Shown piece by piece: positions 19,027 to 27,742 of a stretch of 64,000 nt of DNA. Positions within the stretch are counted from its first letter, which is position 1; the number at the start of each line of letters is the position of its first letter. Made by a program: the position numbers and the translations under genes. Source of the stretch: Pelagibaculum spongiae (GTDB taxonomy: Bacteria; Pseudomonadota; Gammaproteobacteria; Enterobacterales; Pelagibaculaceae); NCBI RefSeq assembly GCF_003097315.1, contig NZ_QDDL01000006.1, forward strand, positions 186,001-250,000, in the 5' to 3' direction. Under the pieces are notes generated by a model, which was given only the letters and a program-made list of their open reading frames with translations, was not told where the DNA came from and searched no databases.

Positions 19027-19572
19027 ATGAAATCCTTAGCTATGATCGAATTTAATAGCATCGCCAAGGGCATGGAATCAGCAGATACTATGACCAAAGC
19101 GGCAGAAGTTCGCCTAGAAGAAGCAAAAACGATTTGCCCAGGTAAGTACATTTCTCTGGTATCAGGTGATGTTGCTGCGGTTCAGGCTTCTTTGGAGGCA
19201 GGTGTTGCTATAGGTGGGCACCATATTGTCGATCAGTTGTTAATTCCTAATGTTCATCCTCAGGTATTAAACGGCTTACGCGGTATGACACCGCCAACCA
19301 AACCTAATGCAGTTGGCGTGCTGGAATTTTTTAGCGTAGCGACTTCAGTATTAGCTTGTGATGCTTCAGCAAAAGCAGCTGATGTAGAAATTATTGAACT
19401 GCGGTTGGCCATGGCCATCGGTGGAAAGTCTTTCTACACCATTACTGGTGATGTTTCGGCAGTTCAGGCAGCAGTTGATGCCGGTGCAGCAATCGGCCAA
19501 GAAAATGGTCTGTTAATTCATAAGGCGGTTATCCCATCGCCAACGGATGAATTCTTTAACACTTTGTTGTAA
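19027..19572 (+). CDS. pduT: Tandem BMC-domain shell protein with iron-sulfur site, PduT
   Basis: Trimeric shell protein of 181 residues with two BMC domains (about 4-85 and 93-175), each with the G-D-V-x-A-V-Q-A signature (SGDVAAVQASLEAG and TGDVSAVQAAVDAG). The motif KTICPGKY places Cys37 where PduT binds a 4Fe-4S cluster at the trimer pore. The pairing with pduS suggests an electron conduit between shell and lumen. A strong terminator follows at 19587, so pduS-pduT form a two-gene unit; no upstream gene of a BMC operon is adjacent. Confidence 0.92.
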   Translation: MKSLAMIEFNSIAKGMESADTMTKAAEVRLEEAKTICPGKYISLVSGDVAAVQASLEAGVAIGGHHIVDQLLIPNVHPQVLNGLRGMTPPTKPNAVGVLEFFSVATSVLACDASAKAADVEIIELRLAMAIGGKSFYTITGDVSAVQAAVDAGAAIGQENGLLIHKAVIPSPTDEFFNTLL

Positions 19573-19586
19573 AAAATTCGTTTGAT

Positions 19587-19623
19587 AAAAACCGGTGGCT
19601 TATTCGTAAGCCACCGGTTTTTA
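19587..19623 (+). terminator. Rho-independent terminator of pduST
   Basis: ACCGGTGGCTTA, loop TTCG, TAAGCCACCGGT, then a T-tract: a perfect 12-bp stem with a stable tetraloop 15 bases after the pduT stop. Confidence 0.92.
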
Positions 19624-19701
19624 TTTACAAGGACGTAATGTATTCCGCAAAGAAGCAGGATGCTGGTGCGGTTATTTACAAGGACGTAATGTATGTCGCT
19701 G

Positions 19702-19835
19702 GACCATGGTGCAATTTATTCCAACGGTTGATGTTTGAATTTATCGAGTGGTAACTGACCTATTGTTTGCCCGGTATTTGTTGAACGCACCGAACGTTGC
19801 AGGTCGCGCTTACGGCTGCTCCGTGCAACCTACGT
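19702..19835. repeat. 134-base direct repeat flanking adh, copy 1
   Basis: Nearly identical to 21666-21800. It includes ACCATGGTGCAATTTATTCC at one end, TTGCCCGGTATTTGTTGAACG in the middle and a palindrome TTGCAGGTCGCG ... CTCCGTGCAACCTACG at the other. The two copies are in the same orientation and bracket the iron alcohol dehydrogenase at 20347-21498. Confidence 0.85.
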
Positions 19836-19913
19836 GGGCAAATAAAAAAATATGAGTGTTGGAAGACTGTGACTTCCTCGCCATTTCTCATACCCGAATA
19901 TCAAAAAACCATT

Positions 19914-20063
19914 TCAGCTTGTTGCGCTTGAGCTTAAATATTCATCTGCTGCCGCCACAAAACCATTAAAGATACTTTTAATACTCCGTCTTTTATCCGT
20001 TGTATATTCAGCAAACCAATCAAGAAAATGGCCAACCCCTGCTTAAATTTCTCATGTTCACTT
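19914..20063 (-). pseudogene. Possible frameshifted coding remnant
   Basis: Read on the minus strand, two frames joined by a one-base shift give HEKFKQGLAIF and then LDWFAEYTTDKRRSIKSIF, NGFVAAADEYLSSS with a stop at 19914. The composition looks protein-like, but I do not recognise a family and no start is visible. It could be chance. Confidence 0.3.
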
Positions 20064-20346
20064 ATAAAAAATGAGCTTTGCTAGTTCGTATTCGAAAAAA
20101 CAAAAGACTTTATTTTCAAATGGTTATACCAATTAAAAACAGCCTTAACTGCTAGTTTATTTATTAAATTCAAGTAATTAAAGTGGTAATACCGATTTGT
20201 CAGTCATTGTTGCTTAGTTTGATATGAGTTCGCTACCTCCGATGACATAGGTCAAAAGCGAAATTCTGATTCGGAGTAGTTTCTATATCAGGAAATTTTG
20301 TCACGTTATTAATTTTATATTTTAACTATTTGATAGGTGAATAATT

Positions 20347-21498
20347 ATGGCTGCTTATAAGTTTTTCATGCCTGCTGTTAATTTGATGGGTGAAGGATGT
20401 CTAAAAGAGGCAGTAGCCGATATTAAAAGTCTGGGTTTCTCCAAAGCATTGATCGTTACCGACAAGCCATTAGTGGAAATCGGTCTGGTAAGCAAGGTTG
20501 TAGAAGATCTCGGCGCTGCAGATATTACGAGTTTGGTATTTGACGGTACTCAGCCAAACCCAACCGTAGGTAATGTAGATGCTGGCTTGGAAATGCTAAA
20601 GGCATCTGATTGTGATTTTATTATTTCTTTAGGCGGTGGATCTCCACACGATTGCGCCAAAGGTATTGCGTTAGTTGCAGCAAATGGCGGCAGCATTAAA
20701 GATTATGAAGGTGTTGACCAGTCTGCCAAGCCGCAAATGCCGCTAGTAGCGATTAATACCACTGCAGGTACCGCATCAGAAATTACTCGTTTCTGCATTA
20801 TTACTGATGAAGAGCGTCACGTAAAAATGGCGATCGTAGATAAAAACACTACGCCAATTTTATCAGTCAATGATCCTGCATTAATGAAAGATATGCCAAA
20901 AAGCCTGACTGCGGCGACCGGTATGGATGCACTGACTCACGCGGTTGAAGCTTATGTTTCAATTATCGCCACACCAGTGACTGACGCCAGCGCATTAATG
21001 GCGATTGAATTGGTCGAAAAGTATTTACGCGCAGCGGTTGCCGATGGCGACAACATGCAAGCCCGTGAAAAAATGGCCTACGCACAGCTATTAGCGGGCA
21101 TGGCATTCAACAACGCAAGCTTGGGTTATGTACATGCGATGGCGCACCAGTTGGGTGGCTTCTACGACTTGCCGCATGGGGTTTGTAACGCAATTCTGTT
21201 GCCACATGTTCAGGAATATAACGCGCAGGTTTCTGCTGCTCGCCTGAAAGATGTCGCACGCGCAATGGGCATTAATGTTATGGGGATGTCTGACGACGAA
21301 GGCGCGAAAGCCGCATTGGTCGCTATTCGTAAATTAAGTGCTGATATTGGAATTCCTGCAGGCTTGGCAGAATTGGGGGCTAAGGAAGAAGACTTTGCCA
21401 CTTTGGCAGACAATGCCTTGAAAGATGCTTGTGGCTTCACTAACCCTAAGCAGCCTACCCACGAAGAAGTGTGTGAGATTTACAAAAAAGCCATGTAA
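20347..21498 (+). CDS. Iron-containing alcohol dehydrogenase (group III)
   Basis: NAD(P)-dependent oxidoreductase of 383 residues that in a microcompartment would reduce the aldehyde intermediate to alcohol and regenerate NAD+. Visible signatures: the nucleotide-binding [11 protein letters not shown] (residues 96-106), the TTAGTASE loop, and the iron ligands Asp194, His198 ([11 protein letters not shown]), His263 and His277 ([16 protein letters not shown]), matching FucO/DhaT/YiaY-type enzymes. AGGTGA precedes the ATG. There is no N-terminal targeting extension, unlike its paralogue at 21920-23293. It is flanked by direct repeats and followed by a terminator. Substrate (ethanol, 1-propanol or 1,2-propanediol type) cannot be fixed. 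Confidence 0.92.
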   Translation: MAAYKFFMPAVNLMGEGCLKEAVADIKSLGFSKALIVTDKPLVEIGLVSKVVEDLGAADITSLVFDGTQPNPTVGNVDAGLEMLKASDCDFIISLGGGSPHDCAKGIALVAANGGSIKDYEGVDQSAKPQMPLVAINTTAGTASEITRFCIITDEERHVKMAIVDKNTTPILSVNDPALMKDMPKSLTAATGMDALTHAVEAYVSIIATPVTDASALMAIELVEKYLRAAVADGDNMQAREKMAYAQLLAGMAFNNASLGYVHAMAHQLGGFYDLPHGVCNAILLPHVQEYNAQVSAARLKDVARAMGINVMGMSDDEGAKAALVAIRKLSADIGIPAGLAELGAKEEDFATLADNALKDACGFTNPKQPTHEEVCEIYKKAM

Positions 21499-21543
21499 TT
21501 TACATGTGCTAAAAAATTCGTTCTCCGAGTTTTTTAAGTAACT

Positions 21544-21580
21544 AAAACGCTCTGCCATGGATTGGTGGGGCGTTTTTTTT
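21544..21580 (+). terminator. Terminator of the iron alcohol dehydrogenase gene
   Basis: AAAACGC ... GCGTTTTTTTTT with an imperfect inner stem, about 45 bases past the stop codon. Confidence 0.75.
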
Positions 21581-21628
21581 TGATTTTATGAGATAAATAA
21601 TTGCTGTCTGGTATTTGGTGAATACTCC

Positions 21629-21800
21629 GTAGGTTGCACGGAGCGCTAAGCGCGACCTGCAACTTGACCATGGTGCAATTTATTCCAACGGTTGATGTTT
21701 GAATTTATAAGGTGGTAACCGACCTATTTGTTTGCCCGGTATTTGTTGAACGCACCGAACGTTGCAGGTCGCGCCTACAGCTGCTCCGTGCAACTTACGT
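21629..21800. repeat. Direct repeat copy 2 with an inverted half-copy
   Basis: 21666-21800 duplicates 19702-19835. Immediately before it, 21629-21663 carries the reverse complement of the repeat's palindromic end (CCGTAGGTTGCACGGAGCG ... GCGACCTGCAACT), so this side has a head-to-head arrangement that can fold into a long hairpin. Confidence 0.8.
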
Positions 21801-21874
21801 AACATAGAATTAGGTGTCTCAGGATGCGGAGTGTTTATTTATCCACCCTGCTACTCCACTATTATTTCACCTAT

Positions 21875-21901
21875 AAAAAAGCCCCGACATAAGTCGAGGC
21901 C
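21875..21901 (-). terminator. Terminator of the fused alcohol dehydrogenase gene
   Basis: On the minus strand GCCTCGAC, loop TTAT, GTCGGGGC, then a T-tract, 19 bases after the stop codon at 21920. Confidence 0.85.
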
Positions 21902-21919
21902 TTGTAAAGATTTAAAGCA

Positions 21920-23293
21920 TCAAAGCGCGGCTTTAAAAATTCTTTCAATTGCTTGCTGGTCAACTTCCCGAGGGTTGGTTGAGATACAAGAATCTTTAAT
22001 TGCATTAGCAGCCATTTCGGCGAGATCTTTTTCCAGTACGCCCAATTCACTTAAATTGGCAGGAATACCCACTTGCATGTTCAAACGAACAATACTTTCA
22101 ATGGTTTTAATTGCGCATTGGCGAGGATTGTTTAAATCCGTATCGGCAACAATGCCTTTATGGCGGCCAATTGCTGCTAACCGATCTTCAATCACCGGCA
22201 TATTATAAGCAGACACATGGGGTAGCAGCACCGCATTACAAACGCCGTGTGGTAAATCGTAAAAGCCACCTAACTGATGTGCCATGGCGTGTACCAAACC
22301 AAGGCCTGCATTATTAAATGCCATGCCAGCCAAAAATTCGGCATAGGCCATCATTTCGCGAGCTTCCATGTCTTCGCCATTATCTACCGCTCTGGGCAGA
22401 TAATTTACAATCAGCTCAATCGCTTTACTGGCGCAAGCATCGGTAATCGGGGTTGCCTGGGTAGAAACATAAGCTTCCATGGCATGAGTTAATGCATCCA
22501 TGCCGGTAGCGGCGGTTAAACCTTTTGGCATGCCGGTCATTAATTCAGGGTCATTTACCGAAATCATCGGTGTGACATGATGATCAACCAAAGCCATTTT
22601 TACATGGTTCTTTGGGTTGGTGATGATACAAAAGCGCGTCATTTCTGATGCAGTGCCAGCAGTAGTGTTAATTGCCGCCAGTGGCATTGCTGCTTTGCGA
22701 ACCTTATCCATACCTTCAAAGTTGCAAACACGACCACCGTTAGTTGCAATTAATGCAATCGCTTTGGCGCAGTCATGCGGTGAGCCGCCACCTAATGAAA
22801 TGACTAAGTCACATTCATGTTTTTGCAGTAACTTAACGCCGTCATAAACATTGGTAGTGGTCGGGTTCGGCTGGGTGCCATCATAGATAATGGTGTCAAT
22901 CCCATAACCGTATTCCAGCATGCCCGTGACTTTATCAACCAAGCCGGTAGTGCGAAGTACTTTATCGGTAACCAACAGCGCCTTTTTAAAACCCATTTCC
23001 TTGAGTTTGGTACCCAAGCGTTTTAGGCAGCCACGGCCTTGCAAGTTAAGTGGTGGCATATAAAAATCAGGGCCAGCATTTTCTGCTGCCTCGCTGTGGT
23101 AACCAATATGTGGCGATTTCTCTTTACTGCTTTTTTGCAGAGGTTCTTCGTGCTCACCAAATGCTAGATGGATTTTTTTTGCAGAGGCTGCATCGCGAGC
23201 ACCAGGGGTTAAAATCTGGCCCGGACCGATATTTAAAGTCGTTCCACTTGCAAGCTTTTCCACATGATCCTGAGTGATAAGTTGCCTTGCCAA
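21920..23293 (-). CDS. Iron alcohol dehydrogenase with N-terminal EutQ/EutT-like domain
   Basis: A 457-residue fusion. Residues about 76-457 form an iron alcohol dehydrogenase closely related to the 20347 paralogue ([11 protein letters not shown]; iron ligands at about Asp265, His269, His334 and His348). The first ~50 residues ([10 protein letters not shown] ... [21 protein letters not shown]) resemble the N-terminus of the neighbouring 112-residue protein (VAPSARDAAS) and, from memory, the N-termini of EutQ and EutT, where a LTP-ARE pattern occurs. A polar linker (50-75) joins them. The start is TTG with AGGAG nine bases upstream. The extension plausibly docks the enzyme into a BMC; that is inference. 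Confidence 0.88.
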   Translation of the reverse strand: MARQLITQDHVEKLASGTTLNIGPGQILTPGARDAASAKKIHLAFGEHEEPLQKSSKEKSPHIGYHSEAAENAGPDFYMPPLNLQGRGCLKRLGTKLKEMGFKKALLVTDKVLRTTGLVDKVTGMLEYGYGIDTIIYDGTQPNPTTTNVYDGVKLLQKHECDLVISLGGGSPHDCAKAIALIATNGGRVCNFEGMDKVRKAAMPLAAINTTAGTASEMTRFCIITNPKNHVKMALVDHHVTPMISVNDPELMTGMPKGLTAATGMDALTHAMEAYVSTQATPITDACASKAIELIVNYLPRAVDNGEDMEAREMMAYAEFLAGMAFNNAGLGLVHAMAHQLGGFYDLPHGVCNAVLLPHVSAYNMPVIEDRLAAIGRHKGIVADTDLNNPRQCAIKTIESIVRLNMQVGIPANLSELGVLEKDLAEMAANAIKDSCISTNPREVDQQAIERIFKAAL

Positions 23294-23460
23294 AACACTG
23301 CTCCTGGAGGTAAGTAATTAGACGATCTTTACGATGATCTAAGCATACCGAAGCATAAAGATGACTTACTGATAGGTATCAATCGAGATGGTCAAACCAA
23401 TTTAAAGTTTTAGCTTTTTCAGACTTTGATCACTAAAAATAGCCAGTAATTATTGCTATC

Positions 23461-23496
23461 GAATGATGCTGTGAATGATGCTGTGAATGATGTTGT
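23461..23496. repeat. Three tandem copies of a 12-base unit
   Basis: GAATGATGCTGT repeated three times, the last copy with one change, between cobC and the fused dehydrogenase. Too short for a CRISPR. It may be an operator array or replication slippage. Confidence 0.7.
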
Positions 23497-23528
23497 AGCT
23501 GTATTTAAAATATATGTTTTAAGTGCTG

Positions 23529-24587
23529 TTAGATATCTAACCGATTTAGCGCATTCGCCAGCCGGTCGAATTGTTCAATATTTGCCGGTAAGCCAAAACG
23601 TAGTGCATGTTGTTCGTCGGTTAAACGAGTAAGAATGCCTTGCTGGCAGAGTGCTAAATGCAGCTCAGATGCATTATTAATCACCACGGTTTTGAATAAA
23701 TCCGGGCCGTGAATTTCGCAGCTGAAATATTGTTGCAGTAATTGCTGCAACTGTTCGCCTAATGCGATGAGCTTTTGCCGGTTTTGTTGCTGCCAGTTTT
23801 GGTCAGATAACGCTTGTGTGGCGACTTCTCGTGCTGGCCCGCTAATGCTCCATGGGCCAAGGTAACTTTCTAATGCAGTTAATAAACCAGGGCAACCGAG
23901 TACAAAGCCAACTCGGGCGCCGGCCAAGCCAAAGAATTTTCCCAGCGAGCGTAAAACGATCAAACCTTGTTGGCCGGTTTGTGCAGCAATGCTCTGATCT
24001 GGCGCGGTGTCGATAAAAGCTTCATCGACAATCAACCAGCCGCCTTTTTGTGCTAGCTGTTGGTGCCATTCCATAAGTTGTTCGGTTGAATAACACCAGC
24101 CAGCAGGGTTATTGGGGTTAATTACCAACAACACGTCAGCGGCATCAATTTGCTGTTGCGTGGGTGTTTGCTGATAAAGCTCGATAGAAAATCCAGCATT
24201 AAACCAAGCTTTAAAATGTTCTTTATAACCCAGTTCAGGGAGTAATATTTTTATTTGCCCTTGTGAATCAAAGCCATGGGGCGATGATAAATTTACCGTC
24301 AGATTAATATTGGCCAACCTAAGTTGTGGCAGCGCCATAATCGCAGCCTGACTACCGGCTACCGGCAATAAATGTTGGCACTGATAATAATTAGCTGCAG
24401 CTTGTTCTAGCCCATCATTTGTTTGGGGTAAGCGGTTCCAAGCTTCAAATGAAATATTTTGAGCCGGGTAGCAATCGGGATTAACGCCAGTGGATAAATC
24501 TAGCCAGTCAGTCACCGGAATCTGAAATTTTTCAGCGGCGGCGATTAATCCACCGCCATGTTGTAGGTTTTTTTGTTTATTTATCAT
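23529..24587 (-). CDS. cobC: Threonine-phosphate decarboxylase-like aminotransferase, cobalamin synthesis
   Basis: PLP enzyme, 352 residues, supplying (R)-1-amino-2-propanol phosphate for the nucleotide loop of cobalamin. Aminotransferase class I/II signatures are visible: INPNNPAG (about 157-164), DEAF (188-191) and the PLP lysine in SLGKFFGLAGARVGF (Lys217). The N-terminal HGGGL ... DLSTGVNP is typical of the CobC/CobD family rather than histidinol-phosphate aminotransferases. It lies 50 bases downstream of cbiB, forming a cobalamin assembly pair inside a locus of B12-linked BMC genes. Confidence 0.9.
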   Translation of the reverse strand: MINKQKNLQHGGGLIAAAEKFQIPVTDWLDLSTGVNPDCYPAQNISFEAWNRLPQTNDGLEQAAANYYQCQHLLPVAGSQAAIMALPQLRLANINLTVNLSSPHGFDSQGQIKILLPELGYKEHFKAWFNAGFSIELYQQTPTQQQIDAADVLLVINPNNPAGWCYSTEQLMEWHQQLAQKGGWLIVDEAFIDTAPDQSIAAQTGQQGLIVLRSLGKFFGLAGARVGFVLGCPGLLTALESYLGPWSISGPAREVATQALSDQNWQQQNRQKLIALGEQLQQLLQQYFSCEIHGPDLFKTVVINNASELHLALCQQGILTRLTDEQHALRFGLPANIEQFDRLANALNRLDI

Positions 24588-24637
24588 AAGGCCGTAGGAA
24601 ATAGAGTCGTAGGGAATAGAAGGCTGAATAGATATAA

Positions 24638-25573
24638 TCAGCTAAACATCAGAGTGAGCACAAATAAACTACTCACCCAGATCCACGGCCCTTTTTCTAT
24701 TAAGGCAATTGCACGTTCAATATCTTCAGCTTGTGCAGTCTTTCCACAACCTAATTCTGGCCGTTGGTGAACTTCACCATGATAAACCGCAGGGCCACCT
24801 AACTGAATTTCCAATGCACCAGCACCGGCTGCCATTACCACACCGGCATTTGGGCTATCCCACTGAGGTGCTTGGCGCTGCCAGCATTGGCGGGCAGTTT
24901 TCCATTCGCCTTGAATTGCATAGGTATAAGCAGTTAAGCGCGCCGGAATATAATTGATTAGGTCGTCGAAGCGAGCAGCCGCCCAGCCAAACCAAATAAA
25001 GCGATCATTTCGATAACCCCACATTGCATCTAATGTGTTGGCTAACCGATAGAGCACAACCCCGGGCGCACCAGCAATTACAAACCAAAAAATAGCGCCA
25101 AAAATAGCATCGCTGCCATTTTCTAGAACCGATTCTGTGGTGGCTTTTACTACACCGTTTTCATCCAACGTGGCGCAATTACGGCTAACAATCATTTGGG
25201 TTTTATCCCGCGCTGCCGGTAAATTCTGATAATGCAGTGCGGTCGATACTTGCCGGGCATGGTGCGCCAGACTATTGCCGCCAATTGCCAGCCATAACAG
25301 TATTACGCCAACCCACCAGCCAACCAGCGGTAACTTACTTAATAACAAGGCAATAATGACTGGGAATGCCACAGCACAAACCAGTGCAATCACCCCCTGT
25401 TTTTTCTGTGCGCTTGGCATAGCGGCTTCGCCGGGATGAAACCAGCGTTCAAGGTGATTGGCTAACTTGCCAAATAAAACCAGCGGATGGTGGTGTGATG
25501 GTTCACCAAATGCCCGATCAAGAATCAGCGCTAAAGCGACCTGAAGTGCAACCGAGGTCAGCAGATCCCACAT
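24638..25573 (-). CDS. cbiB: Adenosylcobinamide-phosphate synthase CbiB/CobD
   Basis: Integral membrane enzyme, 311 residues, that attaches aminopropanol (phosphate) to adenosylcobyric acid. The signature N-terminus is visible (LILDRAFGEPSHHHPLVLFGKL), as is the central ESVLENGSDAIFGAIFW and RFDDLINYIPARLTAY. About four to five hydrophobic segments are seen. It is the first gene of the cbiB-cobC pair. Because the BMC enzymes that PduS services need adenosylcobalamin, cofactor supply is consistent with the locus. No cobalamin riboswitch was recognised upstream. Confidence 0.93.
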   Translation of the reverse strand: MWDLLTSVALQVALALILDRAFGEPSHHHPLVLFGKLANHLERWFHPGEAAMPSAQKKQGVIALVCAVAFPVIIALLLSKLPLVGWWVGVILLWLAIGGNSLAHHARQVSTALHYQNLPAARDKTQMIVSRNCATLDENGVVKATTESVLENGSDAIFGAIFWFVIAGAPGVVLYRLANTLDAMWGYRNDRFIWFGWAAARFDDLINYIPARLTAYTYAIQGEWKTARQCWQRQAPQWDSPNAGVVMAAGAGALEIQLGGPAVYHGEVHQRPELGCGKTAQAEDIERAIALIEKGPWIWVSSLFVLTLMFS

Positions 25574-25944
25574 GTAAACATTGCTCCAGAAATTGATGAT
25601 TTATTCTGTTTTCGCCACAAAAGATAGAAGTGGCATTCCAATAAAATTTGGTTAGGTCCAAATAGTCCGAACCTACATATTAAGACCAACTTATAGTGCA
25701 ATGATAATCCATGATCACTGAGTATTTGTTCAGTAAAGCGGGAATTTTGATCTGTGAGCAAGCAAAGACGACTGAAGGTCATCGCCGATTTAAGTAAAAC
25801 CAATCAAATCTTGATTCAACGACAGGTTAGCAAGAAGTTGTCATGACAGATATCAACATGCTGCAGAATGCAAAGTATTAGCGTAAGCATAATTTAGTTT
25901 TACTTTCGGCCGCGTCTGCGGCAAATGATTTCGGAGAGGCATCA
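25574..25944. promoter_or_regulatory. Divergent region between cbiB and eutN
   Basis: About 370 bases with promoters for both directions. I looked for a B12 box and a sigma-54 promoter and saw neither. The eutN ribosome binding site GGAGAGG ends it. Confidence 0.35.
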
Positions 25945-26211
25945 GTGTTAATTGGCAAGGTAACCGGCAATGTCTGGGCAACGCGCAAGCACGACGGTTT
26001 GCGTGGTCAGAAACTGATGGTGGTGGAAATTATTGAACATGGAAAAGATGTTTCATCCAGTTCAATGGTTTGTGCCGATATTATTGGCGCAGGTATCGGT
26101 GAAACTGTTTTGATTGCTCGCGGTGGCGCAGCACGCAAAGCTTTACTTCCAAATGAAGCGCCTATAGATGCCTGCATTATTGGCATCATTGATGATGTCG
26201 AAGTTCAATAA
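25945..26211 (+). CDS. eutN: BMC pentameric vertex protein EutN/PduN family
   Basis: BMC-P protein of 88 residues that caps shell vertices. It has the family start LIGKVTGNVWATRKHDGLRGQKL, a conserved ADIIGAGIGETVLIARGGAAR and the terminal VDACIIGIIDDV-like strand (here IDACIIGIIDDVEV). The start codon is GTG, preceded by GGAGAGG. It heads the plus-strand run eutN - orf112 - eutQ - eutS - eutP. Functionally eutN, pduN and grpN are not separable by sequence at this depth. Confidence 0.93.
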   Translation: MLIGKVTGNVWATRKHDGLRGQKLMVVEIIEHGKDVSSSSMVCADIIGAGIGETVLIARGGAARKALLPNEAPIDACIIGIIDDVEVQ

Positions 26212-26249
26212 TTCGGCCAATATTTTGAGGCTGCTTGGGAGAGATTTAA

Positions 26250-26588
26250 GTGGGTAAGCTTCTGATTAACGATAGAAATTGCCAGGAATACTTGCGTGAT
26301 GGCGCTTTAGTTGTCCCCAAGGGCGCTATGGTTGCACCTTCTGCAAGAGATGCCGCATCTAAAGCCGGCCTAAAAATTATCTGGGAATCAGATTTAAATC
26401 GAAGCTCTGATGCAAGACCGGCAAAATCAGGTCAGAAAAAACCAGTCGAGCAAAAGCTTGTCGAGAATAAGCCATGCCCTGGGGAAATTAAATCCGACAT
26501 AAAGAGAATTCTACGTGAATCTTTTGGTGTTGAAAAATCAGAGCACATTTCTCAGCTAACCGCTGAAGTAATGAAAAAGATTAAATAG
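26250..26588 (+). CDS. Stand-alone EutQ/EutT-type N-terminal domain protein
   Basis: A 112-residue protein with two parts. Residues 1-48 (LLINDRNCQEYLRDG ... VAPSARDAASKAGLKIIWES) match the extension of the fused alcohol dehydrogenase, sharing ARDAAS. After a Lys/Pro-rich linker, the C-terminal ~35 residues (IKSDIKRILRESFG ... ISQLTAEVMKKIK) form amphipathic helices like BMC encapsulation peptides. The start is GTG with TGGGAGAG upstream. Position just before the EutQ cupin, which lacks this domain, suggests that an ancestral EutQ was split. I do not know a named function; an adaptor role in the BMC is inference. Confidence 0.75.
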   Translation: MGKLLINDRNCQEYLRDGALVVPKGAMVAPSARDAASKAGLKIIWESDLNRSSDARPAKSGQKKPVEQKLVENKPCPGEIKSDIKRILRESFGVEKSEHISQLTAEVMKKIK

Positions 26589-26774
26589 ATAGTCGATATT
26601 CATCTTTTGCCGTAACTGCAATGTTTAATAGTTGAATTGTCGGCAAATTATAATTTTCCTTGTCCAGAAATACTCGGGCCTGATGATATTAAGCAGGGTA
26701 GCTTGCTACCAAAACTGTCTAATTGACTGTTTGGTCATAAAGAAAAGTCTGGATCAAAATTGAGAGTAACCATC

Positions 26775-27242
26775 ATGGCAGAAATGACTCCTGAACTACT
26801 TGAACAGGTTATCCGTAAGGTTGTAGCAGAGCAGCTTGGCAAAACAGCCGCTAAGCCAGCCTGTAATTTCGACAAGCATGTTGATCCAAGCGGTGTTTCA
26901 GTCGTTCGTGGTAAGAGTGTTCGCCCTCAAAAGTTCGATACAGGCAAGCCAGGTGACCATGTATATCTGATCGATCTGTTTGATCTGGATGAAAGCCCAC
27001 GTCTTGGCGCTGGCATCATGGAAATGAAAGAAAGTGCATTCGATTGGACCTTGAACTACGACGAAGTTGATTACATCATCGAAGGTACTTTGGAAATCAT
27101 CATCGATGGCCGTAAAGTAATTGGCCATGCGGGTGATATTATTCTGATTCCTAAAGGCTCAAACATTCAGTTCAGCTCACCAGGTTTCTCCCGCTTTATG
27201 TATGTAGTTTACCCAGCAAACTGGGAAGCAACCTGCAAGTAA
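26775..27242 (+). CDS. eutQ: EutQ-type cupin with N-terminal encapsulation helix
   Basis: Cupin of 155 residues corresponding to the C-terminal domain of EutQ, reported as an acetate kinase in Salmonella and needed for ethanolamine use. The cupin strands are clear: [34 protein letters not shown], then [21 protein letters not shown] and PANW. Instead of the usual EutQ N-terminal domain it begins with [19 protein letters not shown], a classic amphipathic BMC targeting helix, then a linker. I start at the ATG at 26775; TTG at 26760 is upstream. The missing N-domain is encoded by the previous gene. Confidence 0.92.
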   Translation: MAEMTPELLEQVIRKVVAEQLGKTAAKPACNFDKHVDPSGVSVVRGKSVRPQKFDTGKPGDHVYLIDLFDLDESPRLGAGIMEMKESAFDWTLNYDEVDYIIEGTLEIIIDGRKVIGHAGDIILIPKGSNIQFSSPGFSRFMYVVYPANWEATCK

Positions 27243-27270
27243 TTCAACACGCGCAATATGCGGAGTTTTA

Positions 27271-27615
27271 ATGGACCAAGAAAAGCAACGAGTGATACAG
27301 GAATATGTTCCTGGAAAACAGGTGACTTTAGCGCACCTGATTGCTCATCCGCAAAAAGATATTTATACCAAGCTAGGTTTAAATGGTGATGATATTAATG
27401 CGATTGGTATTATGACAATTACCCCAGCTGAAGCCTCGATTATTGCAGCAGATGTTGCAACCAAAGCGGCCGGTGTTAATGTTGGTTTTTTAGATAGATT
27501 TACCGGCTGCCTGGTTGTATCTGGTGATGTATCGAGTGTTGAAGAAGGCTTAACCGCGGTGCTCGAATTATTAGTGAGCATGGGTTTTGCGCCGAGTAAA
27601 CTGACGCGATCTTAA
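27271..27615 (+). CDS. eutS: Circularly permuted BMC shell protein EutS/PduU
   Basis: BMC hexamer of the EutS/PduU type, 114 residues. The family start [18 protein letters not shown] is nearly identical to E. coli EutS, followed by [24 protein letters not shown] and [22 protein letters not shown]. In this permuted fold the N-terminal strand forms a small barrel over the pore. It is the only single BMC-domain shell protein in the window; a canonical EutM/PduA hexamer is absent. It follows eutQ by 28 bases. Confidence 0.95.
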   Translation: MDQEKQRVIQEYVPGKQVTLAHLIAHPQKDIYTKLGLNGDDINAIGIMTITPAEASIIAADVATKAAGVNVGFLDRFTGCLVVSGDVSSVEEGLTAVLELLVSMGFAPSKLTRS

Positions 27616-27658
27616 GCATTAGTGAATCGGTTTCAAGCGAACTTTAAGTTGTTAGTTT

Positions 27659-27692
27659 TAAGTTGGCCCATGGCAAATGCTGTGGGCCAACT
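27659..27692 (+). promoter_or_regulatory. Strong hairpin between eutS and eutP
   Basis: AAGTTGGCCCA, 12-base loop, TGGGCCAACTT: a perfect 11-bp stem with no T-tract after it. It may be an RNA processing or stabilising element that sets the eutS/eutP ratio, or a weak terminator. Confidence 0.6.
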
Positions 27693-27742
27693 TATATCTG
27701 CTAGATATAAATGATACATAAAAATGCGAAGTGAAAAGTACT

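Larger units (their letters stand above)
19625..20346. other. Repeat-rich gap between pduT and the alcohol dehydrogenase
   Basis: About 720 bases with no intact gene. It holds a short duplication (TTATTTACAAGGACGTAATG at about 19621 and 19673), one copy of the 134-base repeat, a possible coding remnant on the minus strand (19914-20063) and an AT-rich leader before the dehydrogenase. The dehydrogenase promoter must lie in the last 150 bases; I could not pick out boxes. Confidence 0.5.

Noticed and set aside
20100..20346. Search for a sigma-54 promoter before the alcohol dehydrogenase
   Set aside because: No TGGCAC-N5-TTGC match was seen.
23461..23496. 12-base repeats considered as a CRISPR or iteron array
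   Set aside because: Three contiguous copies without spacers and no replication gene nearby.
25574..25944. Search for a cobalamin riboswitch before cbiB or eutN
   Set aside because: No B12-box wording was recognised on either strand.
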